A stretch of 64,000 bases of DNA from Tubiluchus corallicola (taxonomy: Eukaryota > Priapulida > Priapulimorpha > Priapulimorphida > Tubiluchidae). Made by a program: the position numbers and the translations under genes. Below the pieces are notes generated by a model. That model was not told where the DNA came from. It did not search any database and was given only the letters and a program-made list of their open reading frames with translations. Each line of letters starts with the position of its first letter. Within the stretch, counting starts at the first letter, position 1. Location: positions 728,907 to 792,906 of the forward strand of contig JAQGDQ010000025.1 of the NCBI GenBank assembly GCA_030141605.1. The letters run 5' to 3'. This document shows positions 25,801-35,500 of the stretch, in pieces.

Positions 25801-26622
25801 GACTAAAAAGAAATTATTAAACATAATTGAAATTCAGAATGTGATTTTTTTAGCTGAGAATCTCACTTTTGAATGTTTACCGTTTATTTTATTAGCATCT
25901 ACAAAATTAATTGGTGGAGGCACCATTGAACATATATCTCGTGAAATGTGGCACACATTGGATGTATCTGTTAAGGTAAGTCATCTTTGTAGTGGGTAAA
26001 TGACTTGTAAATAATTGATTAGCTAACTAATTTATACAGGAGTATAACCAGCTTATTATTTGTTATTAATGCTTTTTTCATATGTAAGATACAACCATTT
26101 TATGGATTATGAAAGGAAGATACCATAAGAAGTCTTTTTAGAGTTACTTATTCTCCTAGCAAATGTTTGGAAGATGCTCTATCTATTATGTGTAATGTGT
26201 ATATTCGTAAGTCCATAGGTGTACAGATCAGATTGTGTAAAACTCATTTAAACCTTTAATGAGTAAAACCTAGTTAATTTATATGTTGACTAACAGTTAA
26301 TTTTATAGGCCTGCATGATTATAGAAGTTATAGTGTATAAAACTGGAAACTATAGGACGTATTTGATGCTGGAAAATCTTTGTTGCTAAAATTGATTGAA
26401 AATATTCTCTGAATGGTTGTTTTCTAGGGAAACAAGTTTTCAGCGCTCGTGGACCAGAAACTTGTCATTGGAACGGTGCTGCCACCTGATATTTTGCATG
26501 GATTTGTCGCTATAGGAACAAACAAATTTGGACTGGCAGATTTCGACAACTTCCAGATCAAGAAGTCGGAGATTCATATGTTCGAATATGAGAGTGGTGA
26601 CAATAGCGGTATAAGACTATGA
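2139..26622 (+). CDS. GALC: Galactocerebrosidase (glycosyl hydrolase family 59), 3' 14 exons; 5' end outside window
   Basis: This is a lysosomal beta-galactosidase of galactosylceramide and psychosine (GH59). Exons are 2139-2291, 3155-3322, 4157-4250, 5648-5720, 6797-6914, 10378-10540, 12527-12666, 16460-16549, 17476-17565, 20923-21064, 23907-24084, 25094-25263, 25896-25975 and 26428-26622 (TGA). All borders are GT-AG, phases agree at every junction, and the join gives 617 codons. Visible GH59 landmarks are [17 protein letters not shown] and [10 protein letters not shown] in the first exon, GLAWSFPGW in the second, IWNE with the acid/base Glu at residue 111, and LWSSED with the nucleophile Glu at residue 186. 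Their spacing (75) is close to the mammalian 76. Cys199 (GAGC) and Cys310 (ECIRP) match the known disulfide pair. The C-terminal part (FFWIF, VTGDL, ADFDNF) is the lectin-like domain. Human GALC is about 685 aa, so the signal peptide and the start of the barrel are missing upstream. No breaks were seen in the exons. Confidence 0.95.
2292..3154 (+). other. GALC intron, nothing notable
   Basis: AT-rich intron with a short TA-rich run near 2570-2605. No gene or recognised element. Confidence 0.6.
3868..4035. repeat. Dispersed repeat R3, copy 1
   Basis: Aligns imperfectly by eye with 24775-24925. Shared blocks include tagatttaaat, agagattgct, gccatacag and gcagtttttgtatt/gcagtttttatatt in the same order and spacing. 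Class unknown; lies in a GALC intron just before the exon carrying the acid/base Glu. Confidence 0.45.
4251..5118 (+). other. GALC intron, part
   Basis: No gene seen. It holds an exon-like 29-nt segment at 4325-4353 (judged spurious, see rejected list) and a short TA run near 5059-5073. Confidence 0.5.
5119..5600. repeat. Dispersed repeat R2, copy 1 (short form)
   Basis: Similar along its length to two blocks at 41028-41140 and 41885-42265. Shared tracts include gcatacagggcttg/gcatgcagggcttg, cagagcattcgt, taagtctttc and aagtaatataactttg. This copy is colinear, whereas the copy at 41 kb carries about 750 extra bases in the middle. It ends about 50 bp before a GALC exon. Confidence 0.6.
5749..5948. 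repeat. Degenerate (GAT)n microsatellite
   Basis: Imperfect GAT/GGT trinucleotide array starting about 28 bp after the donor of the GALC exon 5648-5720. The Ser-rich and His-rich open frames on the - strand here are repeat artefacts. Confidence 0.85.
6271..6349 (-). repeat. tRNA-derived element (tRNA-Thr-like SINE head or pseudogene)
   Basis: The reverse complement has an A-box-like TGGCTGAATGG, an anticodon-loop-like CTTGTAA followed by GAAGGTC as in tRNA-Thr(UGU), and a T-arm-like CCTATTTCAAATTTAGG, in correct order over 79 nt. The 5' GGGAGAC and 3' GCATCCC pair only partly, and the B box is decayed. It is therefore more likely a SINE or tRNA pseudogene than a working tRNA. Confidence 0.5.
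6479..6498. repeat. 20-bp perfect palindrome with TGACGTCA core
   Basis: TAATCTTGACGTCAAGATTA is its own reverse complement and contains a CRE/ATF core. The following ATAATAATTAA also follows a related tract near 23058-23088, so it may be the end of a dispersed element rather than a regulatory site. Confidence 0.6.
6938..7440. repeat. Dispersed repeat R1, copy A (5'-truncated)
   Basis: Matches copies B (7437-8045) and C (49249-49870). Shared tracts include agcccaactattgatgac or near variants, gcaaaagc.aaaattgaagt, gcacctgttttt, gcgcgaatg and agtagattgttttga. It starts within about 25 bp of a GALC splice donor and ends at a TTAA that is also the first TTAA of copy B. A 136-codon + frame across it is a chance reading of the repeat. 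Confidence 0.75.
7437..8045. repeat. Dispersed repeat R1, copy B
   Basis: Full-length-looking copy, head-to-tail with copy A. It begins with TTAA then AGGAAGATTGG. Its end, GGTTTTGCTGTAA, looks like a mutated TTAA border. No coding capacity recognised. Confidence 0.75.
8046..10377 (+). other. GALC intron remainder
   Basis: AT-rich, with no gene, recognised element or strong simple repeat. Short frames lack motifs. Confidence 0.5.
10541..12526 (+). other. GALC intron
   Basis: Contains a short (ATA/TAA)n run near 10747-10775 and a short (TTA)n run near 11945-11960. The open frames at 10822-11094 (-) and 11137-11415 (+) resemble no family I know. Nothing else seen. Confidence 0.5.
14139..14310. 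repeat. Degenerate pyrimidine-rich pentamer repeat
   Basis: Runs of TGTCC, TGTTC and CCTTG-type pentamers, a decayed simple repeat inside the GALC intron 12667-16459. A similar decayed CCTCA-type tract lies at about 14505-14570. The rest of this intron is AT-rich without genes. Confidence 0.6.
15281..15400. repeat. MITE-like inverted repeat with GTTGC motifs
   Basis: cttctctctgagag near 15280 and ctcttagagagaag at about 15361 form imperfect inverted arms around repeated GTTGCAAC/GCAAC motifs. The shape suggests a small hairpin-type non-autonomous DNA element. Borders and target duplication are not clear. Confidence 0.4.
17566..18809 (+). other. GALC intron, part
   Basis: AT-rich, no gene or element recognised. 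Confidence 0.5.
18810..19117. mobile_element. Non-autonomous DNA element with CAGGGCCGGCC termini and internal (GA)n tract
   Basis: The left end CAGGGCCGGCCTTAGG and right end CTTAAGGCCGGCCCTG are inverted copies with one difference in 16 bases. CAGGG...CCCTG ends recall hAT-type termini. Flanks GTGACAC (left) and GTGACAT (right) agree at 6 of 7 bases, a possible target duplication (hAT usually gives 8). The interior is GC-richer than the surroundings and carries a (GA)n/(GACA) microsatellite at about 18867-18998. No transposase. Confidence 0.65.
19143..19232. repeat. 30-bp tandem repeat, 3 copies
   Basis: Three consecutive 30-bp units beginning attgctgtgtcagcc, the third with one A to G change. 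The near-identity implies a recent origin. It lies 25 bp beyond the CAGGGCCGGCC element in a GALC intron. Confidence 0.9.
19233..20922 (+). other. GALC intron, part
   Basis: AT-rich, with a (TA)n run at about 19793-19819. No gene recognised. Confidence 0.5.
21065..23906 (+). other. GALC intron with palindromes and decayed repeats
   Basis: Holds a decayed CATAC/TATGC tract at about 21228-21308, adjacent palindromes at 21322-21359, a possible tRNA-like head at about 22975-23030 (AGTGGTCTAAGG resembling an A box; weak), and a (CA)n tract at about 23784-23833. No gene recognised. Confidence 0.5.
21322..21359. repeat. Two abutting palindromes
   Basis: GGTACCATGGTACC (21322-21335) is a perfect 14-bp palindrome. 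It abuts an inverted repeat of ATTGGTACAAT (21336-21346) and ATTGTACCAAT (21349-21359) around a 2-base centre. Confidence 0.8.
24775..24925. repeat. Dispersed repeat R3, copy 2
   Basis: Imperfect second copy of the repeat at 3868-4035 (see that entry), in the same orientation, within the GALC intron 24085-25093. Confidence 0.45.
25264..25607. repeat. 23-bp minisatellite starting at a GALC splice donor
   Basis: About 15 head-to-tail units of roughly 23 bp (tttatagtttatacttgccacac and variants with gccgc or gttgc). The first unit overlaps the donor GTATTG of the exon 25094-25263, so the array begins at the first intron bases. One shortened unit lies near 25370. The frame also reads from the exon into the array for a few units. 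Confidence 0.9.
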
Positions 26623-27068
<446 letters not shown>

Positions 27069-30000
27069 TTGAACAAAATTGCTGAGAAAATAAGTGGTAC
27101 TTTTTACCTATTTGATTGCATTTAACTACGTTGTTCATAACAACATTAAGCTCTGATTGTGAAGCATAATGATTTCTCTTAACTTATTGCATATAAAAAT
27201 ATAATAACTTGCCAGAATCATTCTGGTAATTGAAATTTTTCCAAACTGTCATTCCATTTTTTCTTAATCATTTCCTGACTTTTAACAATTTGAAATCAGG
27301 GCTAAAGTTTACAGTTCCCCACACACAAGAAATTAGTTTATGAAGAGATCACCAATCGGTTAGCGTTTTTATTTAGGGTTAGGGATCACCAAGGAAAATT
27401 TTTTGCGATGCTATTGCCGTCAGAATATTGTACAGCATTCCTATAGAAGTTTGCTACGTATTTAGGTAAAAGTATTTGAATTTTGTGGTTTTGCAAAACA
27501 TACTCACTGCACTAGCTCTTGTTAGAATTTTATTAGACTTGCAAATTGCTTTGTTTTTAGTCTGTTATATTGATTACCAGAATTTTAAGTGACTAGTACA
27601 ATTCAGAGCATTTTCTTATCATGAGCACCATAAATTGTTTAATATGTACCTCTTTAGAGTCGTGTTGCTTGTTGTAAACTCTAATTAATAATGATTATGG
27701 CCATAATAATGCCTGTGATACTATTTTTAAATACATGTAGTATATTTGCGCATTTATTAGCTAATTATTTTTGTTGTTGATCAGGGGCATTCCAATTAAT
27801 GTATTAATTGTTTATTTGAATTTATAAAATGTACATTTGTCATTTGCTGACAGTTTTTTGGGAATATTTAAAAGAAAAGGTCAGCAAAACTTATAATGTA
27901 TGTTTTAAAAAATTTGCAAGTGTTTTAATTTCTATGCGAAGTGGCAGCATTACACCATTACCCCAGGAAAATAATAATATTTAACTTTATTAATGAATTC
28001 TGTTTTTTTACAACGAGACGTTTCAGTAACAGCAACTACCGTGACTATGATTGTACTGAAAAATTAAAATATTCTATTTACAATATCATATAAAATAGAG
28101 TTAGAAATTACAAAACTGTAAATTTTTATCATGAATTTTGCAATTTTGCTAACATAAAAGAAATCAAGAAAATTAACAAACTAAATTGTATGTTGTGTGA
28201 ATGAACTCCGAATAGATGATTTATATACTGTAAATGCTGAAAAACTAGTTTTTTTTGTACTTTTTTTATAAAACAACAAATTTAGATGACTGTGATTTAG
28301 TTAAAAGTATTATCTATCAGTTATATTTTTAGCATTATATCAGAAAACGTATGAGATAATAATGCATGGTGTTAATTAACCTTTGATTACCAAAAAAACT
28401 AATTTAACAAACAGGCCTATAACAGTAGTGGTCATTATATTATATTTTTTGTTTTAGATACTCTGTACTCTTTATTATCGAATACTGTTTGTCAAAATAT
28501 AATTACGATTGATAAACATTTAATTTGCAATTGTCTGTTAATTATAAGAGGCTCTGGATCTAGTTAATTTTGCTGCTTTTCAAAAATAAAATTTGCAGTC
28601 GACATTCAATATATTAATAATTATGTCAACAGCAAATTTTATTATAATATAATATTAAGGTTGACACATACCAATGAGTTTTACAACCACCAGACATAAG
28701 AAGATTGTTGCTGGTAGCATAAACTTGTATATTGTTACACAGAATCACTGATAGCAGGAATAAAATTAGCCATATTTTATAGCAATCAAACTACATGTAA
28801 AGTGGTCATGATTTTTTTTATTTTCTTTAACACTGACAATGAAAAATTGAAGCTATGAACAAATTAATGTGAAGTTAGTTTGAACATTTACTTAAATACT
28901 TAAATATATTTAAATGTTTAACTACAAAAGTATTTAAATACATTTTTACCCATGTTTTTTGTATATAACCAAATACAGTGTAATAAGTAGAATGACATCA
29001 TTTAATCAGTGAAATCGTCACTATTTCTATCCACTTTTTGATAGCAGTTTACAATTACAACATATACAAGTACCTTAACTTCATGCTTGCTATCAGTAAC
29101 ATGGAATATATTGTAATTATGATAATATTTGTTATACGTGTATAATAAATGATGTTGTATTGTAGTGTGTTATAGTGAGGCTGAATCGAGTCACACATAT
29201 ATTTATAGTCATGGGAAGAGTATTTAAATTATTGTGAGTAATTGTATTAAAATAAAATGGTAGGAAATGTCACATTTCATTTTGTCGTTTTAATGCAAAG
29301 TAAAAAAAATGCAGTGGTTATTGCCTTCATTAATAACTGTGTTTAATATTAGTCTGACCATTAAATCCTGAATAAAACAGATTATTCTATTCATTTAAAT
29401 TTGAGCGTGTGCCTTCTTTTTTGTGTTGCTTCCAGCTAGTAGCCAAAAGCAGTTAGAAAAACTACTCTAGAAAACAGGTAGACTAAATTCTATAATTAGA
29501 TAACAGATAGACAATCACATAGCCAAAGAATCGATAAGACATCAAGAAATGTTAATTGAAGTTATTTGCTGTTATTGTTATTTGCCTGAAAATAAAATAA
29601 TATCAAATTTGCAATAAACTTCTAGGATGTAAATTAGTAATAATGCTTTAGTAAATACTGAGTTGAATTAAGTAAGTTAAGAAACTGTATTTTTTAAGGT
29701 TAAACAAAGTCATAGGACAAGGTATACTTATATATTAGGCTGCAACGCCAAGCTGAAAATCAAAAATGCTCGTTCGTCCATGTTGTAGCATACCTGTTAC
29801 TTTCGAGCAACCTGATTAAATTAATTAGAGAATGTTTTTGGCACAACTATGCATTGTTTTGCAGCTCATATTCTCAACTGTTCTCATTGTTCTGATGTCT
29901 GTGAAAATGTGAAGAAAACAGTGTCAACTTGGTCATTAGCTTTACGAAAAAAAGTTGAGACTGAAAGCTCGGATAATTATGTGTGACTTTCTCTGACGTT

Positions 30001-30262
30001 TAAACTGGGTTAATCGATGGTAATTGGGAGCACTTAGCAGAGCAAAAATTCCTCTTTTCTAGTAGCATTACGTAGCCTTATAACAAACGAGTTGCAGGTA
30101 CCTGTCACCACTTAAGATAGTTAAATTCCGTGACAAAAAAGAATATTTCACTTTATTAAGTTGTTGTCAAATTTAACTGAATAAAAGTTTCATTAAATTT
30201 ACTTAATAAAAAGTACCTGTAATCTATTACATTAACCATGATGTCCAGAACAGTCTGTCCTT

Positions 30263-30330
30263 AAATCATTTCCTACTTCCAAACTTTAACGAACCTAAAT
30301 CATTTCCCACTTCCAAACTTTAACGAACTT
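30263..30330. repeat. 34-bp direct tandem duplication
   Basis: Two adjacent 34-bp units (aaatcattt...cgaac) differing at two positions. Confidence 0.9.
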
Positions 30331-32044
30331 TCCAACAATGTCTAAAACTCTCCGGTAGGTTGTATACTCAAACTCTTCAGCCCAAATTAAAGTTTATAGG
30401 AACGTGCAAGTGACAGGATTCGGTTTCTTAATTAAACCAACGCGTGTGCAAGTTCTGTTGGAAGAATCAATGTGCGATCTTTCAAGTTTGCCAATGTGGT
30501 TAAAAACATTGCATTCAGAACTCTAGTCCAGAGATTGGATGATAGCATTGCCAATGCAGAAAAATCAGTAGTTGTGAAAATCACCACAATGCACAATTAA
30601 CGCAAAGATGAACTAAACTTTAGGTCTATACATTTCATATGCTAAGCGACATAATACTTAAATAGATTAGTTTTGTTGTACGAATCGACTTAATAGCTCT
30701 TAGGAGCTAGTGTTTTTTATGTTTATGTAAAACTCAACTTTACGTAAAGTTTGATTTGATTTGATTTACCGTTTCTATTTATTTATTTATTTATCTATTT
30801 GTTTATTCATTTAATTATTTTTATTTATTTATTTACTTGTTTATTTATTTTATTTACTGACCAAAATAAAATTGAATCATAATTCTAAAAGTATGTATGC
30901 TAACAAACAGTTACAGAACAAACTTGCAAGCAAAAAAGCACAAAATATTTTCGCAGAACCCTAGTAAAAAACAATATCTCATATCAAGTAATAGGGACCA
31001 AAGTAGAGTTCAAAAGGAAATCTCGCGCACTATGGCTGGTTTGATTTTGCATCCGCGTTTTGTTATTCCAAACAGCCTGAAATGATGGTAATAACAGCCC
31101 TTTATCGCAGTATATAACTTTTAGTATTTTGAGAGTAGGTCTATAGACCTATTTGCCAGTGCTTAAATCTTGACAGTATTTGCCTATTTTCAAGTTTATT
31201 AATTGCTTTTTTTCATTATAGAAATATTGTTTTACATGCGATTTTACCGCGTTCATGTAAAACCATAAATTTCTATTCACCCATTGTCTGGTACTACATA
31301 TCAGAGACTTATTTAATGCAAGTTTCAGTCAATTCGACGCTGTAATTGTCAAAATTCGTGGACACGCGTAAACGGGTGACAGTACAATAGTATTTTCACT
31401 TAGGAACAAATTTCCAAAATTCAAAATAGTATAAATATTATAACTGAAGCGCTCATTATAGCAGCCTTGATTTCTCTAAACTCGTATCAACTGAAAATAG
31501 CAGTTTTTCAAAGCAAATTTCAAAAAACTAACCAAAATGTTTTGAACAGGAACTCGTAGACCTACATACAAACTCCTTTGTGTAACAAAACTTTCATTCT
31601 GTATAACAATGAAATGTGTTATTACCAAGACGGAGGAATTCCATCACAGCGCATGCTTAGTGACTAAAGTTCAGCAACGTTACGACTAGCTAGTAAATGG
31701 ATTGGTAATCGTCAGAAAAATCGCCTCTGTATCACACTGCCAGCACTATTTCACTAACCAAAGGGAGTGTAAACAAATCTGTCTGATCTGCCAGCATACC
31801 CTTAATGATTACACAGGTTTCGGTCCCGGCACGATCATCAACATGATAACTAGCTCGTGTGGCTGAGTGCCTAATCGAAGCAGTAAAAAATTATAATGAG
31901 ATTTGGCGAATCTGACTCACTTGGGCGTTTTCACAAGCATTTAATTTTACTTTACAATTGTAACGTTTTTACAATATATACCTGTCATCGACACCCGTTT
32001 ATCACGGGTGCTTATTGTAAGAACAGATTGTTTTGAAATCTTTG

Positions 32045-32202
32045 CAGTCGGTTCTACAAATAAAAGCGGGGTTCTCAGTGGCGAGAGAATTATGGTTATC
32101 AACACACTGATATTTAATTTCGATAGCTATTTCATTCCAATGTCCCCAGGGTTTGCCTCACCTAACTTTCAACAAACGGTGTTCACCACTGAGAACCGAC
32201 TG
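32045..32202. repeat. Inverted-repeat block upstream of the deacetylase-like gene
   Basis: CAGTCGGTTCT (32045-32055) pairs with AGAACCGACTG (32192-32202), and GTTCTCAGTGG (about 32071-32081) pairs with CCACTGAGAAC (32187-32197). The left arms are two overlapping partial matches to one right arm. It may be a small MITE or a cruciform-forming block, about 330 bp before the TATA box. Confidence 0.6.
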
Positions 32203-32528
32203 TGTCTAATAATAGGATGTGCCAGTGTTGCTGTAATTAGTAACCTATAAGCTGCTTTAGCTTGCAGAGATTTTAATTACACGAATTTACATGAAAAAGA
32301 TGACAAGAAGTTAGGTCAAACGGCAGCGCAAACTAGCAAATGTTTCAAAAATATTATCAGTTAACCAGTCACGAAAGGCGTTTGTCACATGTGCTTTCTA
32401 AAAAAAAACAATGAATATGTGGGTCAGACATGTGTCAACCGTCGACTGGATGTTCTAAAGAAAGTGAAAATGATAATTACAACGGCTAATGAGTGACATG
32501 GTTTGAACAAAAAGAATGTAGCGCGGAA

Positions 32529-32536
32529 TATAAATA
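32529..32536 (+). promoter_or_regulatory. TATA box of the deacetylase-like gene
   Basis: TATAAATA lies 60 bp before the ATG at 32589. A start site about 25-30 bp downstream would leave a 5' leader of roughly 30 nt. Position and match are good; not otherwise confirmed. Confidence 0.6.
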
Positions 32537-32588
32537 GCGAAGAGGCGACAAAAACGTGTTAGTAGTGATCACAGAGCTTGGTGGAATC

Positions 32589-35500
32589 ATGTTGTGGTGT
32601 GCTATCTTCATCTCGCTAATCGCTAGTGGTAAGTCTTCAAATTTGAAACTGTACGAATGTAGTAAAGAATATAACGGCAATATCCATTCTTTTAGCTGGG
32701 CGAGCAGCCGGTCGACTTTTTAAGTAACAATTTATTAGATTTTGATACAATTAGCAGCTTTACAGACTCTCGCTGATGGTGTTAATCTTATCAAAAACAG
32801 GTAGAAAACTTATTCACATTGAAAGTAGATGCAGTTGCCTGCATTGACTGGCCAGTTTCCTAACCAGTAGTTCGGCCAGTTGACCGACTGGTTAACTAAA
32901 GTTTACACAAGTAGTAACTGATGAAACTACAACAACAAAATCGGCAGTAATGTTATGCTACTGCCAACCAGCAGTTTCTCTTTTAATTTTGAATAATGAA
33001 TTATTATTACCGTTTATTACTGTAGCATTTACATTTTTACCAGATTGTTTTAGTAACTTTGTGTTACTTTCCCTAGTTTGAAATACTTGGTAAATAAAGC
33101 ACCGAAGAAACATTATTTTCACTATGACAGTACTAGCAATTTTACATTACTGAATCTGTAAATACTAATTAGATCGAGACTGATCTTATTTTTACCTATG
33201 TGTATTTTAATATTGTGTCTTAATCTTGAAATTTTCAGCCCTAGCAAACTCGGTTGAGAAGAGGTTTGGTGTAGCACCAGAAATTGAAGATGAGTGCAAC
33301 CGATTTTTGGGCAACGCAACGTATGTTGCTTCTGCCAACTGCCAGATGTACTACCACTGCAATAACGGATGGCCTATACTAAAGGTATGATATAGTATAA
33401 AGCACATCATGCACTAATGTGTCATTTTACACGAAAATAAACAGCTGCCGGATAATCAATGGAATCGTATGAGCGAGGAGAGAGGCTGAAAAAAAGAGAA
33501 AAAAATAAGGTGCAGTCAACAGATAAATTAGCTATCGACATCCACATTGTAAAGTTGGAAAAGGGCTGGTTGAGATTGAGAGCATAAGGATTGAGCATAA
33601 ATGCTAGACAGCACAAGAGCTGACAATTTTAGAAATGTTAGAACAACGCCTGCCATAAAGTGAGTTTTGGAAACGCTCGTTTGACCTTCAGTGGTCAAGA
33701 AATTCAAAAACCAAATTCAAGTCAGGGCCAGCAAGGTAGTTTCTGTATCTGATCAAACGCACTGGTTTAAGTAATAAATCTGGAGAAGCAACTCACATAA
33801 TTATAGCAGCAGTATTCAATTAGCCTTCATTAAGTATTTTTGAGCCAAACAAAAGTATCCTACATTCTTTTGTAGACCCACTTTTGAGAACTTCTTTTAT
33901 CTCCAATAACAAGATCATAATTCCGTCTGACACCAAAACCACCAAGAAAATGAAAATTATCAGCATCAGCAAAGAGTGCGTTTCTTACTTGAGTAGAATC
34001 ATCTCGTGTCTGTGACGGAAATGAGGAAGGCGATATCACGGTTCCAGTCGGGTTGTCGCAAGTTCACTTTTCTTGTAAAGCAAGTTGCACACATGCGTGA
34101 TTTTATGTGAAATGACATTTGCAGGAAGGTAACTAATTTAAAATAAAAGCAAGGTAAGAACCAACGCTGATCGTTGAGGAATGTGTCCATTGATGTAGTG
34201 ACTGGTGTAAATCTGACCACCAAGAACGAAATTCAGGCAGGAATCAGCGAGAAAAATGTCATAGTATTTATAAACGGTCTGACTCTGTGCTAATTACGCA
34301 CTTGTCGGTCTCTTTATAGGTGTGCCCAGGTAATACAATTTGGTCCCAAACTAGCAAACATGAAGGTCGGTGCGAGAATCCTGCAGATGCAAGAAATGAC
34401 GTTTGTGGACACGTACCGCCAATACCAACCGATGAAGAACTAGGAATTGTTGATCCAGGTATGTCGTATGCACGTAAGCACCTGGCTTATACTGCTAAAA
34501 GACAGAACGTGCCACAAAGCCCATAATGCGCTTTGGCCATTGTCAAGAAAAACACAGGAGGTGTTAAAGCTCGCGTCTCTGTAATTATTGTCATATTATC
34601 AAACAGCAAAAAAGTCACTTATTTTTGTCTTAATGATAATTAGTAAACACCTGACGTGCTCCAAAGTGCAACTGTGAATTGTTTTTTCTTCGTAATTAAC
34701 GCTTGTAATTACATTTCTGATGAACACGTATGATTACGAGTACTATTAAGTGAACTGTCAAGTGAATGATTAAATTTGGTGCATAAATAAACAAGCTTGT
34801 AAACAACGAAGAAGCAAGCAAATGTACAAACAAACAAAAAAAGAAAAAAACAAATACACCCGCAAATGCATGAACATACGAACAAACGAATGAGTGAGCA
34901 AAACAGTTACTGAAAAAAGGGACAGTTAGCAAATGAATGCAAATCAAAGAAAGGACGAATCAAGTGATTAAAGAATAGTTCATTAAAAGTACATTGGTTT
35001 TTCTTTAAAAGTGGTTATCATGAAAATGTTGTCTTTAAAGTGAATAATGTGTCTGTAGACGGATAATTTGTTGGTTAAACTAATTAATTAATTATTCGTT
35101 TTGCATATTTACAGCTTACAGTAAGTGTGAATTCTATTGCACAAATGCGTTTGATGAATGTATCAGTTGGGATGCTGTATGTGATGGCATTGTTCACTGT
35201 AGCGACGGCAGTGACGAAGTTGACTGTGCTGCACCCTGTAACCCCCAAGTAAGCACTCTTTTTCTTTGCGATAACTTTTACTTCGTTAACAGCTTTACTA
35301 CCATTAACATAAATAACATAGACAAAGAGCTCTTGCTACCTGTTGAACGGCGCCAGAATTTCTAAAATAAGTCACTCGCTCTCAAAAAATGCCCCTGGGT
35401 GGCACTCAAAAGATTATTTCATTGTTACTATTTGGAATGAGAAAGGCACAATAATAACAAAGTCGTAATCCTGCCAACGGTGCTTTTTGTCATTATTCCT

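Larger units (their letters stand above)
27069..32528. other. Intergenic region between GALC and the deacetylase-like gene
   Basis: Very AT-rich. It holds a 34-bp direct duplication (30263-30330), a degenerate (ATTT)n tract (about 30770-30862), a weak tRNA-like A box (TGGCTGAGTG near 31860), a short hairpin CACCCGT...ACGGGTG (about 31992-32010) and an inverted-repeat block at 32045-32202. No gene recognised. Confidence 0.5.
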
